The translations under genes and the position numbers were made by a program. Of a stretch of DNA of 64,000 nucleotides, positions 45,259 to 55,959 are shown in pieces. Origin of the DNA: Macrophomina tecta (taxonomy: Eukaryota; Ascomycota; Dothideomycetes; Botryosphaeriales; Botryosphaeriaceae); NCBI GenBank assembly GCA_024180945.1, contig JAKSGN010000003.1:806001-870000 (forward strand). The letters are read 5' to 3'. The stretch's first letter is position 1. Each line of letters opens with the position of its first letter. A model generated the notes under the pieces. The model was not told the DNA's origin, searched no databases, and saw only the letters and a program-made list of their open reading frames with translations.

Positions 45259-46092
45259 TCACCAGCACTTCAACCTGGACCAGAAGCTCCTCTTGCGGCC
45301 ACTTGTATCGTCATCGTTGTGATCGGGCATGCGTTTCTCATTGGGCAGCGGGGCGGTCTGGGCAGCGGACGAGCCAGTGCCCATTGCATGGATGCGGCGC
45401 GCTTCAACGACGCGGCGTACCAAAACTGCAGTTGTGGGGAAAGCCCTTGTGTTAGTCGGTGCTGTCGCTGCCCCGCATGCTATTTTTGGATAAAAACTTA
45501 CGCGCAAACGTCTCCTCAATGTTGACCATCTCCCGCGCACTCGTCTCCATGAAGCCGCACTTGCGAGCCCGCGCCCACTCCAGGCCCTGCTGACTCTTGA
45601 TTTGACGAGCGGCCTGCAAGTCGCACTTGTTGCCGGCGACGATCTTGACCGGCGGCACGGCGCCGTTGTCGAGGCGCTGATCCGTCTCCATATCAATCAT
45701 CTCCATGAAGTACTCTAGGGCGTCGAGGCTTGAGGGATTCGTGATGTCGTAGACGAGCAAGAAGGCATCGCTGCGCAAGTTGCTCGCTGCCCACAGTCCA
45801 CGGTACTCCTCTTGGCCCGCCGTATCTGTCAGTGCCAGATAGTAGGTCTGGCCGTCAATGGTGCGCGTCACGCTGTACGAGTCCTCAATCGTCGGGTCGT
45901 AGTCGTTCGTCCATGCGCTACGGACCAGGCGCAACGTTATCGAGGATTTACCTGCACCAAAGATTAGCCTCTCCAATAGACTCGAGCTTGCCCGCCTGTG
46001 TTGGTGCGTGGTCAAGCGCAGGCTCACATCCTCTACGTACCACATCCGCCATCGCCGCAGACCGTGATAGATATTCTGTTGTCGTCCTCCAT
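45259..46092 (-). CDS. Ras-family small GTPase
   Basis: Minus-strand exons 46041-46092, 45502-45951 and 45259-45425 give 222 residues. It is a GTP/GDP switch. The P-loop reads GDGGCGKSS (residues 13-21); the effector loop is YDPTIEDSY; switch II is DTAGQEEY; the base-specificity motifs are GNKCDL and ETSAR. It is clearly Ras/Rap rather than Rho or Rab, but is not the canonical fungal Ras1 or Rsr1, which begin differently. The Cys in the P-loop replaces the usual Val before GKS. The C-terminus is basic (GRKRSFWSRLKCW) but ends Cys-Trp-stop, so no CAAX box is present unless a further 3' exon exists. Introns: 89 nt (GTACGT, branch GCTAAT) and 76 nt (GTAAGT). The partner and pathway cannot be named from sequence. 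Confidence 0.92.
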
Positions 46093-49000
46093 GGCGGTGG
46101 TTGTGGTTGAGAGAGTACGCTTCGGCGCGAGCCCAGCAACGTCCAGGCTCAGAGGCTGCTTGTATGGGATGGCTGGGGGGGCGGGCAATTGGTCGTAATG
46201 TGAGGCTGAGGGCAGCGAGTGTAAGGCGTAGGTGGCTGTTCGCGGCCGGGGTGCGCCTGGATGCGACGCGAAGCGGTCGTCGTCACTGGCCGTGCGTGGG
46301 TGCTGGCCGGGTCTGGTGCGTGCGTGGAGGCCGAGTGGTGAACGAGTGGAAGGCGGGCCCGGGGCTCGCCAGGAGACTGCGGCGGGAGTGTTTGGCGGCG
46401 GAGGAGGTGGTGGAGCAGTAGTGCGGGACTGGAGAGAGAGCGCGCAGCGTTGGAGGCTGGCAGCGGTGGTCTTTTTGGCGGGCTCTGCGGCGGGCAGACC
46501 CTGGCAAGCACAGGCTGAGCCAGAACGAGCTCGCTGAAATGAGGCGATCGGCCTCCAATATCAGCGGGCCGCCAGGGGCTCAGTGCGGGCGAGCTGCCGA
46601 TGCGCTTGTCACTGGCGCGTTGCGACCTGACGCCTCGACAACGGCCGCACCGTTGCAGTCAATCAATCAATCCGACAACCAACTGCGATCGCTGCGGAGA
46701 CGCGACATGGAGCAGACGCCAGCCGCCGCGCCGCGCCTCGCCTCAGCCTCCCCTGCCCTCTCTGTTTCCGCCGTGAGCCAAGCTTCGCGGCAGCGAGATC
46801 TGTGCAGCCTCACGCCGTTGACGACAGCCCGCAGCCGCGGGGCGCTGGCAAGAACGAGCTGCCATACCGCCCTGCTGGGTGCGGCGCAGCATGCACGTCT
46901 CTCCTTTTTCAATTATCGTGCGAGCCCAGGCACGAGGGTCGTCTGAACCCTCGGCCGCCAAAAGCGGCCACGGGCGATCTTCTTCCAGCCTGACCGCCCC
47001 GCCGCCGCCGCCGCAGATACGAGCGAGCACAGCAGCAGGCGGACGCCAGCTCAATCGCCTGTCGGCTGCGCTCCAAGCATCAGCTGAGTCACCGCCTTCC
47101 CTGCAGCCCGCTGTTCATGCTGTTCGTTTGCCCGCACCAAAAGCAAACAGGCAAGCTTCCTCATCCGCCAAATGCACGGGAGACGGTCGAACCGGCATAA
47201 GATCGGCCGTAATAATGTTTCATGCTAAAAGGGACCTCCGTCAACGTCTATACACAGGTCAGCTGCGGGCAGGGCCGGCAACAGGAGCAACGTCCGGGCC
47301 TACGGGCATTCCTTCACCCTTCAGAGCCACGAGGGCAGGAAGCATGCCCGCGTGAAGAGCTGGGCCCCGAGGCACGGAGAAGCCGCAGCTTCAAGAGCGT
47401 CACCAAGGGCGTCGGTGCGCTCGCGTCGTGCCGGACGAGAGACTACGTCCGTTGGGGGGTATGGGCATATCGCGATCAAGCTGAAGCACCACGTCGACGA
47501 TCCGCACCCCGGCCCAGCACGCAACAAACCTCCACCCCGTTTCAATCGGCGAGCTCGCTAAGTAGCCGACGGCGATCTCGCATTGCCGCCAGCCCTCAAA
47601 GAGGAAGAGATCATTTCGCCCTGGTGCAAAATAGAAGCACTCGAATCGCCGGGGAGGCTTCGTTAATCGTGCGGGAAGGTGGATGGATTGCCCGCGAGCG
47701 TCTGGCTGGGGTTTCGGCGCCGCACATAATAGGCTCCACGCTGTCAGGCTGTCAATCCCGAGCTGCGCCTTACCGCATGAGGCAGTCCTCGTCTCTTTAG
47801 CCGATGCCCACCGGCCCAAGCGTTGCTGCTGTCGCTCGTGCGGCTCTCACTCCTCTCGCTCGGCTCTTCTCCGAACGCCGCTCCCTCTCTCACTCGACTC
47901 TATCACCAGATTGCGATGCTCGCCACTCCGCCCCGAGAGCCCGCCGCTAGTCGGATGGAGAAATTCGACCTCAGGGGACGCCTCGCCGCCGCTCTCTGCG
48001 GCAACAACCTGCTTACCTGGCCGCCTGCTCTCGCCCTGCTGGCTGCCTCGTTCTGCTCCTCTTGCTTACAGGTCGCCCGCACTGATGCCAGGTAGGGTTG
48101 CGCGCGCATGAACCGCACCACCCGCTCGACCCGCTTTTTCTTCCACGAACGCCCCGTCTCACTTGGTATCTAATCAGCCATCTCGAAACTCCTACCCGCG
48201 CTCCGTGCTCAAAACGGACCACCAGTTCCCTTTGCCCTTCACCGCCAAAATCATTCTGACGTGTTTGCCTCTGGTTCGCGGTAGTGCCGTCGTCCCCTAT
48301 TAACAATACCCAAAACAAGAAAGAAATGCTCGAGCCACATCCCTCTCTCACCGCCCAGACGGGCTCTATAACGATAGCCATAATGTCAAGCATTCTCTCG
48401 CCTCCAGCTCACTTTCCTGGTTTAACTCCGCCTTGAAAGCGCTCCCGTAACTCCGACAGAGAGGAAAAGGGACAATCCTTCCCTCCATATCCCCCCATCT
48501 TTTCGCTACTTTTTGTAGAAAGCGGGTTGTCTATATGTCGACCTTTCTATGATCCTTACCCCCCTCCCCTGTGCGAAAGCTCAGCGGATGGCCTTTTCTG
48601 TGTGGACGGCTTCCCGCATCCCTGACGCCGCCGTCGCCCTTCTGCCGGTATTGGAGCGGGAGGGAGACGTGGAATGGAACTGGTGTTTTTCAATCGCAGC
48701 AGGGGGCTTTCAGACACTTATTTGCCAAAAGAAAGAAAGAAAGATTATGAAAAGGACAATCTCATGTCTTCTGTCGCGTCTTCCTTCCACCCTTGCCCAG
48801 CAGCAGCTGTGTATTAGTTTCTCTGCACAGACGGCAGAGCCATATCGGTGGGAAAAGAAGAGCCAGAAGAAAAAGCGAGGCGAAAGTGTCCATTTTATCC
48901 AACCGAGCGAGCTGCGTGTCATCCCCATTAGTTTTCAAGCCTTATTGCGTTAGATTGGCGTCAGGATCCCTGCCGCCGTAACCTTCAATTCAATCGACAC

Positions 49001-49682
49001 TACACATACCATTGCCCCGGTTCCGGCGCATGAAGGAGGATTTTCCGGTAAGTGGCGCGGTGATTCTCGCTGCTGTTTTTAGTTAGTTTTCTGAGTTAGC
49101 CTTTTTTTTTTTTTTTTTTTAGCACGGTTCGTGCCTTCTTACTTCGAGCTTTGCTCTTTCGAGACATGATGGTCTATGGTGGATCAAGGCCGGCGTTTGA
49201 TATATCTTGAGTACGACCTGACCGAATGCGCATTGATAGAGTAGTCCGTACGCATTTGTCTGCATTCAAACGCGAAACAAGGTATTATGCATGAAACCCA
49301 TGGCCATTATCACCACGAACAGGTATAGTAGTCGTTGATTCCTGTGAAGTGTTCATCCACCTCTAGCCAGGCTCCGATGTGAGGAAAGCTATCTACATCG
49401 ATACTATCCCGCCAAAGCCCAAAATGCGTAACACAAGCCGAGCATCCGATATGCATGTAGCATGGTGCTGCAGCAATGATCACGCCAGCGGACCGCGCAG
49501 TCCTTCGTGGAAGAAGTCATGTACGTAGAAAGCCGTCTCACATGGCGCATGAAAGCATACAACCATAATACAGGAAAGGGAAATCATGTCTTGCAGAGTC
49601 CGCTTGAGATAAGCGAGTTTTTTGGTAGGAAAAAGCGCAGATCGACGCATGTCTGTGCCGTGGTCATGGTAGGGACGAGATA
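46093..49682. other. Intergenic, about 3.6 kb
   Basis: No gene recognised. It is GC-rich from 46.1 to 48.1 kb and becomes pyrimidine-rich and more balanced after that. Open frames are Arg/Ser/Pro-rich and not gene-like. Confidence 0.45.
49102..49120. repeat. Poly-T tract (19 T)
   Basis: Nineteen uninterrupted T in the intergenic region downstream of the GH17 gene. Confidence 0.9.
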
Positions 49683-51135
49683 CTAGTCCAGAATGCCCCA
49701 GTAGTGCTCAACACCCATAGTTCCAGCCGAGTCATGTTTCCAGTAGTCATCAAATGCCGAGAATACGACAAGGTCCTCCGGGTGACCGGCGTACGCTTCC
49801 ATCAGAGACTTGATAGCGAGACGGTGGTTCTCCGGGCTCGGCACAGGATAGCCGTTGTTGGTGAAGAAACTCGCGGGAAGATCAGAGCCATGCGGCCAAC
49901 CGGACTCCATGATAACGGTGCGATCTTTGCGGCAGCCACTAACAATGTCTGCCATAAGCTTGGCAAAGTCCCCAGCGCGGCTGGGATTGCTCCAATTGCC
50001 GGACTTGTCGAAGAAGGGGTGGGCGTTGATTGCAATGAAGTCGGATGCCTGGCACAGCGGCATTCCAATACCCTCGAACACATCCGGCGTCTCCACAGTG
50101 ACGATCGGGACTCTGTAGGGAGCAAGCAGATACTTGACCGAGTGGAGAGCAGCCAGCAGATTATTGACGCTGCCTCCGCGGTGGACGATTTCGTTGCCCA
50201 CAGCAACAGAGTGAATGGAGCTCCAATCACCACCAAAATGCTTGTTCACCGCGTTGACAATGGTATTAGCCTCGGTAAGAGCATTGGTAGGTGAGCTCGG
50301 GTCCCAGATGCCGAGGATCAACTTCATGCCAGGATAATTCTTGATGACAGGCATAATGGTATCGAGTTGGCCACAATCAGTGCCATAAAGGCGAATCGCA
50401 CCATAGTTGGTGAATAAGTGGATGTCTCGAGAAATTGTATCAGCATCCTTGCAGGAGCTGTCGCTGTTGTACGGATTATAGCTTATACCGTAGCCATTAC
50501 CATGCAGGCCATCAGGCAAAGAGGTTGCTTCAGGAACAGAACCGTCACTGAAGGCGCGCGACGACAAGGTAACTAGAGTCGTGGAAGACATCGGTGCCGG
50601 GGGTGGGACATTGGTGGGAACCTCGCCAGGCGAAGAGTTGATTGGCTGCGGCACGACAAATTGGTCGGTAGAAGAGGCAGGGGCACTAGCCTGCATCGAA
50701 GTGCCCTCCATAGCGGTAGCTCTATCATTGGACTCTCCAGGTGTGGAGGTGACTGGCTGAGATACGACAGTGGGTTCGTTTGACCAGCTAGTCTGAATGG
50801 AAGGCGCTGTTGGAGATGGAGCGCCCGGAGGTTCTGAAATAACAATAGAGTTCTGTTGATAGGAGGTCTCGCTGACCTGGATGGGGGGGTATTCAGTCTT
50901 GGTCCAGGTCCTGGTGCGGTGGATGTGGACGATGACAGCCGGCACGGTGGTCGTGACGACCTTTGTGATAGTCACATAGGCGCGAGGCTCGAGAGAATTT
51001 CCAGCAACTGAAATATACGTTCAGATGTGTCTATTATGGCGAGAGCAGACATTGGGAGCACTTACACTGTGGAAGTCCAGCAACCAGGCCGAACCCGAGC
51101 GCCGAAATGAGCTGGATGAAGAAACCTGCCTTCAT
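49683..51135 (-). CDS. Secreted GH17 beta-1,3-glucanase/glucanosyltransferase (cell wall)
   Basis: Minus-strand exons 51066-51135 and 49683-51007, with a 58-nt intron (GTAAGT...TTTCAG), give 464 residues. It acts on wall beta-1,3-glucan, by hydrolysis or by transfer as in yeast Bgl2 and Scw4/10. Exon 1 supplies the signal peptide (MKAGFFIQLISALGFGLVAG). A Thr/Val-rich then Ser/Pro/Thr-rich linker runs to about residue 190, probably O-glycosylated. The GH17 barrel follows from YGISYNPY. The acid/base Glu is in AVGNEIVHRGG (near residue 296) and the nucleophile Glu in VIMESGWPHG (near 391). There is no C-terminal hydrophobic tail, so a GPI anchor is unlikely. The N-terminal linker and overall layout resemble the Scw/BtgE group more than plain EglC. 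Confidence 0.93.
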
Positions 51136-52936
51136 CTTGATGCACTAGTTGATGTTGGTGCTGGAAATGACAGTGGTGAAATGACTACAGGGACCGACCA
51201 GCGGCATCAGCTCACGAACAGAAGTAGCGAGTGTGTGTGGGCAAAGTGAATGACAGTGTGCAGCGATGTGCCAGGGGGGATGAAGGGAGAAACTCTGAAA
51301 GAAGCGCCGCTTCCGCTGCCGCGACATGTAGATGATGTAAAAACGTTTGACGAGACTTACCCAGCGTTTCCAAGGTGACTTGAAGATGTTGGAATGCGGA
51401 ATGCTGTGCGACAAACAGTGCGCAGTACGAAAGCGGAAATGAGCCTCAACTCGCTCGCTCAGCCACGCCCCCGGAGGCTGGATGGCAGGGATACGCGGGG
51501 GATATGCGGTTATCCAGTAAACGTACGCAGGGTGGTGCGTTGAGCAAGGCAAGGAGTGTGTGGAGTAAATGAGTGGCGTCTGAAGACGAGGGAAGAGGTA
51601 GTAAGCGCGGCCAGCGGGCAGAAGTGAGAAGACGGAGGTAGTTTCTCAGGACTCGTGAATGTAGGGAAAAGGTGTAGAGGAAGAAGACGCGCGAGCTGGT
51701 GATACTTGAGCCTGACAATATCCTGACGCTAGGCGCTAAGCGAGCAAACTGCCGGGCGGCGGGCGGCCACAGAGGGCAAGAGCGCGACAGTGACGTAACC
51801 ACGGCAGGTTTGAGGAGGAGCTAAGAAGGGAAAGAACTTAAGACTATCGACTCTGACCCGCCTGCGGTCTCGCAGCCATTTAGCGTGCCGGTTGGGAGCG
51901 GCATTCTGGAGGCAAAGGCAGCGAAGAACCCTCTGCTCAGTAGGCCATTAACGCCCTTAGCCAAATTTCCTAGGTCCGATATAGCTCAGTATCCTAGTCT
52001 GTTTGCATCAACCGACTTCCACGGACGCTGTTGGAACAAGTTCCGCAGTGCGACTCAACAGTTGGTCGGGTCAGGCCCCGTAGCCACGCTGGAGCTGAGT
52101 TTGGAAACCCACAAGGCCAGCTGCTCGCCAATAGGTCTTGCAGCTGCTGAGCTCCGCCGAACCTCTCTCGTAGCTCAACACCTTGGACAGGCCCGGAAAA
52201 TGAGATTCGAGCGGCGCTCGCCAAGGAATAAATTTCTCATTCCGGAGCGGCAATTCTCGGTGCTTCAACAGAGCCATTGCGGGAGGTACGCGGCATATGA
52301 CAGCGGGTCATGCTGAGATTGTTATCATGTGCAGTCGTTACTAGGGCCAAATGATCATGAAGAAGATTCGCATGAAGCTCGAGTGGTGAGGTTCAGCAAG
52401 GGCGCTAGGGGCAAGCGGCCCCGCGCTGGAGACGCTCAGACCCATGGTTCGCCCGCTTCCGGAGGGGCATTGTGACTGGTCGAAGCTGCTCGCCTTGCGC
52501 CAGTGTTGATTCTGAAACTGCGCACTGAAGAAGACCATCTCGAAACAAGCAGCATCCTGAGTCACACTACCAACTCGCAGCTGCAGCCAACACTGCAAGG
52601 AGCTGCCGAAACGAGGCACATGACAGTGTCCTTTTTCAGCGAGGACAGTGATTGCAGACTGCATGAGAGCTCTTGTTTCACCCATCGTTGACTCACATGA
52701 ACTGCTTCCAGATCGAACATGTTTTGATTTTGCTTTCTCCTTCAGAGTAGGCTTCTGCCAGGGCTTTCTTCCCTCCCTAACTGCAAAAAGAAAAAAAAAA
52801 TGAGACAAGAGATAGAATTTACGGGTCCTCGATGGCCAGAAGGTCCCGGCCGTTGGAAATGCCAGCTGGGCCCTCGAGCAGCAGCCGATCAACCCACAGT
52901 AACCGTTGCGGAATACTGCACCGAGCCTAAAAGCTA
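51136..52936. other. Intergenic, about 1.8 kb
   Basis: Upstream region of the GH17 gene and 3' flank of the methyltransferase gene. The open frames of up to about 180 codons show no family resemblance. A 10-base A run lies near 52.79 kb. Confidence 0.45.
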
Positions 52937-53761
52937 CTAACCACTTGGTGCGTCTGTCAACGGAACATACTGCACGCCATACAACTTCTTCCTCTCTACA
53001 CTCCCATCCTCCTTCTTATCAACCACATAGATATGTTGCATATAGCCCTCCTCCACCGGAACAAATAGTCTAATACCTGAGAGTCAGCACCTGCAAAATC
53101 GAGACCCGACATCGATCACTCACCTTCCAGGCGCTTTCAATTGGTCCACAAGCGACTGATGGTGTTCTGCTGCTGCCGCTCCAACGTGGATTGCATCATA
53201 CGGAGCTCCTTCCTTCCATCCTAGCCTGCCATCTGCCTTGATGAACTCTACCGCTCCACTTTCCAAGAGCCCCCTACCTTCAGCGCTCTTGGCCATGTTT
53301 TTCTTAGCCATATCCACGAGCGGCTGGATATGATCGATCCCAATCACAGTGCCACCGGGTTGAACCAGCTCCGCCAACACATGCGTCAGGTATCCGGATC
53401 CGCTGCCAATGTCCAGGACCTTTGCACCGGCGTTTAGGAATGGTAGCAACGACTCGCAGGCTGAAGCGTGCATGTGAGGAGCAGAAATGGTGGCGCTGTG
53501 GCCGATGGGTTGAGGAGAGTCCTCGTAAGCGCGCGAGGGTGCGTAATGAGCGCGGTCAACCTTAGAGAGGTCAGTGTAAATGCACGGTCATACAAGATTG
53601 TGGCGAAAGGTAAAGTCTAGCATATGAAATGACTGTAGAATCCTCGAAGGAGCACGTACACCAAGCATGGCCTTCTTGACGCGCTCGGAGTTGATCAAGC
53701 CGTTGGCAGCCATGTTGTTGATCAACTCGGAGTTCGAGGTGCCGGAGCATGCCCACGCCAT
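52937..53761 (-). CDS. Protein-L-isoaspartate O-methyltransferase (PIMT/PCMT) with an apparent 1-nt frameshift
   Basis: Minus-strand exons 53660-53761, 53124-53561 and 52937-53069. It methylates abnormal L-isoaspartyl residues with SAM to start protein repair. Family strings: MAWACSGTSNSELI, SERVKKAML, DRAHYAPSRAYE, SPQPIGHSATISAPHMHA, the SAM-binding VLDIGSGSGYLT, and a C-terminus with LFVPVEEG. The exons total 673 bases, one more than a multiple of three. The frame changes between RAYE and SPQPIG, where the coding strand reads GAGGAACTCT (near 53516-53525) instead of the expected GAGGACTCT. No splice site explains it. Either this copy is a very young pseudogene or the assembly has a 1-base insertion. 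The rest is well conserved (about 223 residues). It shares a 436-base divergent promoter with HAUS1. Confidence 0.85.
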
Positions 53762-54197
53762 GCTGAGTGCTCTGTGGGGTATGAAGCTCCGTGAGAAGCT
53801 GCGGAAGAGTGGCGTAAAACACAGAATGATGGCTGTGAGAGTAAGTGCTTGGAGCAGGGAATTTGCGTGAAGAGCGGTGGCTGTAGCAGTTGTTCGACTC
53901 GCAAAGCTATGATATCGTGGGACTGTCAAGCCATTCAAACGCGTTGGAGGACTCAAGTGGAATGCGGAGGAAGGAAAGCTCCCCCTGCCACCCCCACCAA
54001 CCGCTCACTCGACGCCAAGGCGACGTCATCGCGAAAGCGGAAGTGGTCCCGCACCGTGCTGCTCGTTCCCCACATGCGTGTGCGGACCCTTGCGCAGATC
54101 AGCAGCTGCCCAAACCTTTGCGCGAAAACAAAACACCAGCCCATCCTCCACGCGACCCACGACGCCGCACGACGTTACCATAATAAAGACGCCCGCT
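53762..54197. other. Divergent promoter between the methyltransferase and HAUS1 genes
   Basis: 436 bases between opposite start codons. The methyltransferase frame stays open upstream for 65 codons to an ATG at 53956, encoding a hydrophobic stretch (see findings). Confidence 0.5.
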
Positions 54198-55395
54198 ATG
54201 GACGACAGCGCACTCGGCGACGCCCTATTCTCGCCCTCCAAAGCCGCTCAGCAGCGCGCACAAGCACACGACTGGCAGCATGTCGAAGCCTGGCTGTCAT
54301 CACTATACCCGAACCGGCCTCTGCCCACATTCGAAAGAAACGATGAGACATTGAAGGTGCTGTTGGCGCTAGCTGCCGCAAATGAGCGCGCGGATGAAGA
54401 GGCAGCCCTGATGCAAGCACTAGAGGAGGAGGTCCGCCACGAGTTGGACGAGGTAATGACACAATGCCGACGATCTCACACAAGCGTGGTGAGCAGGTAC
54501 TAATGCGTCTCTTCGGACAAGGCAGATGTAGAAACAGCAGACGAGCAAGCAGATCGTCAACTGCTCTGCACAATCAAAGAACACCTAACAAGCGACGGCA
54601 AGCAAAGCCTCGATGCGCTCGCCCAGCTTTCCACAACCCTCAATGCCCCATCCACCGACCCAGAAACGTACGCTCGACCCCTCCCTCCAACACCAACACC
54701 AACACCAACACCAACAACTAACCCAAAGCTCTCGCCCTATGAACAGCCTCGCTCACGCCCTTCTAACGCAAACCACACAATCCCAAACGCTTACTATCCA
54801 CACCGCTACCCTCCACCACCTCCGCACCCTCCTCACCACCTCTCTCGCCCACCTCCGCGCCACCCTCCAAGAAATCACCGCCGCCCCCGCCTTCGCGTCA
54901 CCACCCGCCTCTCTCCCCCGCCAGACCGCCGATTACCTCCGCCAGACCAAGCAACTCCTTCCCAAACTCCAAGAATATAGCGATCGCCTTGCCGCGCTAC
55001 CCATCAGCGCCTCCCTCGTCGATGCTGACGATGCTCCCCCCTCGCCAACGAAACCTCGCTCTCCCAAACACACCCGCACCCGCAGCGCCAACGCCAACGC
55101 CCGCCACCCCTTGGCGAATAATAATCCGCTCGCCGCGCCCGGCGCCGCAGCGGCGTACCTGGCCTCGCCGGCAGCCGGCCCGCTGTCGTCGGGCGCCCTG
55201 ACAACGCTGCTGGCCGCCGAAGAGGAGGTGTCGCAGCTGCGAGCCCTGGTAGTGCGGCTGGAGGCGCAGGTGCGGGCATACCGGGACCTGCCGGCGGACA
55301 GGGAGGAGGCAAGACGGCTGGTGCGGGAGCGGGAGACGGTTCTGGCTGATATGAAGGAGAGGCGGGACGGGAAGTTCGAGGCGCTGGTTGAGTGA
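54198..55395 (+). CDS. haus1: HAUS augmin-like complex subunit 1 homologue
   Basis: Exons 54198-54452, 54522-54667 and 54747-55395 give 349 residues. Augmin recruits gamma-tubulin to the sides of spindle microtubules for branching nucleation. Filamentous fungi keep some subunits. The N-terminus matches the fungal HAUS1 pattern: LFSPSKAAQQRAQAHDWQHVEAWL, PTFERNDETLKVLLALAA, then a coiled coil. The middle contains SLDALAQLSTTLN and QTADYLRQTKQLLPKLQEYSDRL. The C-terminal coiled coil (EEVSQLRALVVRLEAQV, YRDLPADREEARRLV, RDGKFEALVE) closes it. An Ala/Ser-rich low-complexity insert lies at about residues 235-285. Intron 2 carries a CCAACA microsatellite; without removing it the frame shifts. The assignment rests on the N- and C-terminal patterns and predicted coiled coils. 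Confidence 0.8.
54687..54716. repeat. CCAACA hexanucleotide repeat, 5 copies, inside a HAUS1 intron
   Basis: Five CCAACA units between the donor GTACGC (54668) and the CTAAC branch site of the 79-nt second intron. Confidence 0.9.
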
Positions 55396-55959
55396 GTAAG
55401 TGAGTGAGTGGATGGGCAGCGGGAAGCGTTTGGGTAGATGTATGTGCGCAATGACTGGCGAAATGGAAAAAGGTAAATTGCTCGAATGATAGCTCACACT
55501 GTCTCGAAAGTCGAGCAATATTCACGAAAGACTGGACGGATTTCACATGAACCAAAACATGTGCTATTCTGCAGGGGGTGTATGAAATTTCCGGCGCTAC
55601 GCTACAAAAGACGTCGCCGACAATCGCTCTTTTCCCGCCCGTGATATTCATGGATTTTTTTTTTTTTTTCCTTTTCTTCTTTCCCTTTTTATGTCACCTT
55701 CCATCAGACCTCCTAAGACTTTCCACACTTCCGTTCCTTCATACCTACATCCGCCTCTACCTCTCCACGCTCGAGTATGAAAGCAAGGAACTGGAAAAAT
55801 CACAACGATAAAAGCAATCGAGCTTCAAGGGGTTCATAACGGATCGTACGCTGCTTACAAAGGAAATTCCCCTCGTCTACTCCCCGGTCCAATTAGTCTT
55901 CTTACATCCAAATGCGTCGAAGGAAAAATTGCTTTGGAGTTCATGTGGAACACAGTGAT
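55396..55959. other. Convergent intergenic region of HAUS1 and the Slm1-like gene
   Basis: The 3' flanks of two converging genes. It holds a 15-base T run at 55655-55669 and no gene. Confidence 0.55.
55655..55669. repeat. Poly-T tract (15 T)
   Basis: Fifteen T between the converging HAUS1 and Slm1-like genes. Confidence 0.85.

Noticed and set aside
47222..47800. 192-codon plus-strand frame in the intergenic region after the Ras gene
   Set aside because: Arg/Ser/Pro-rich, overlaps long frames in other registers, no domain.
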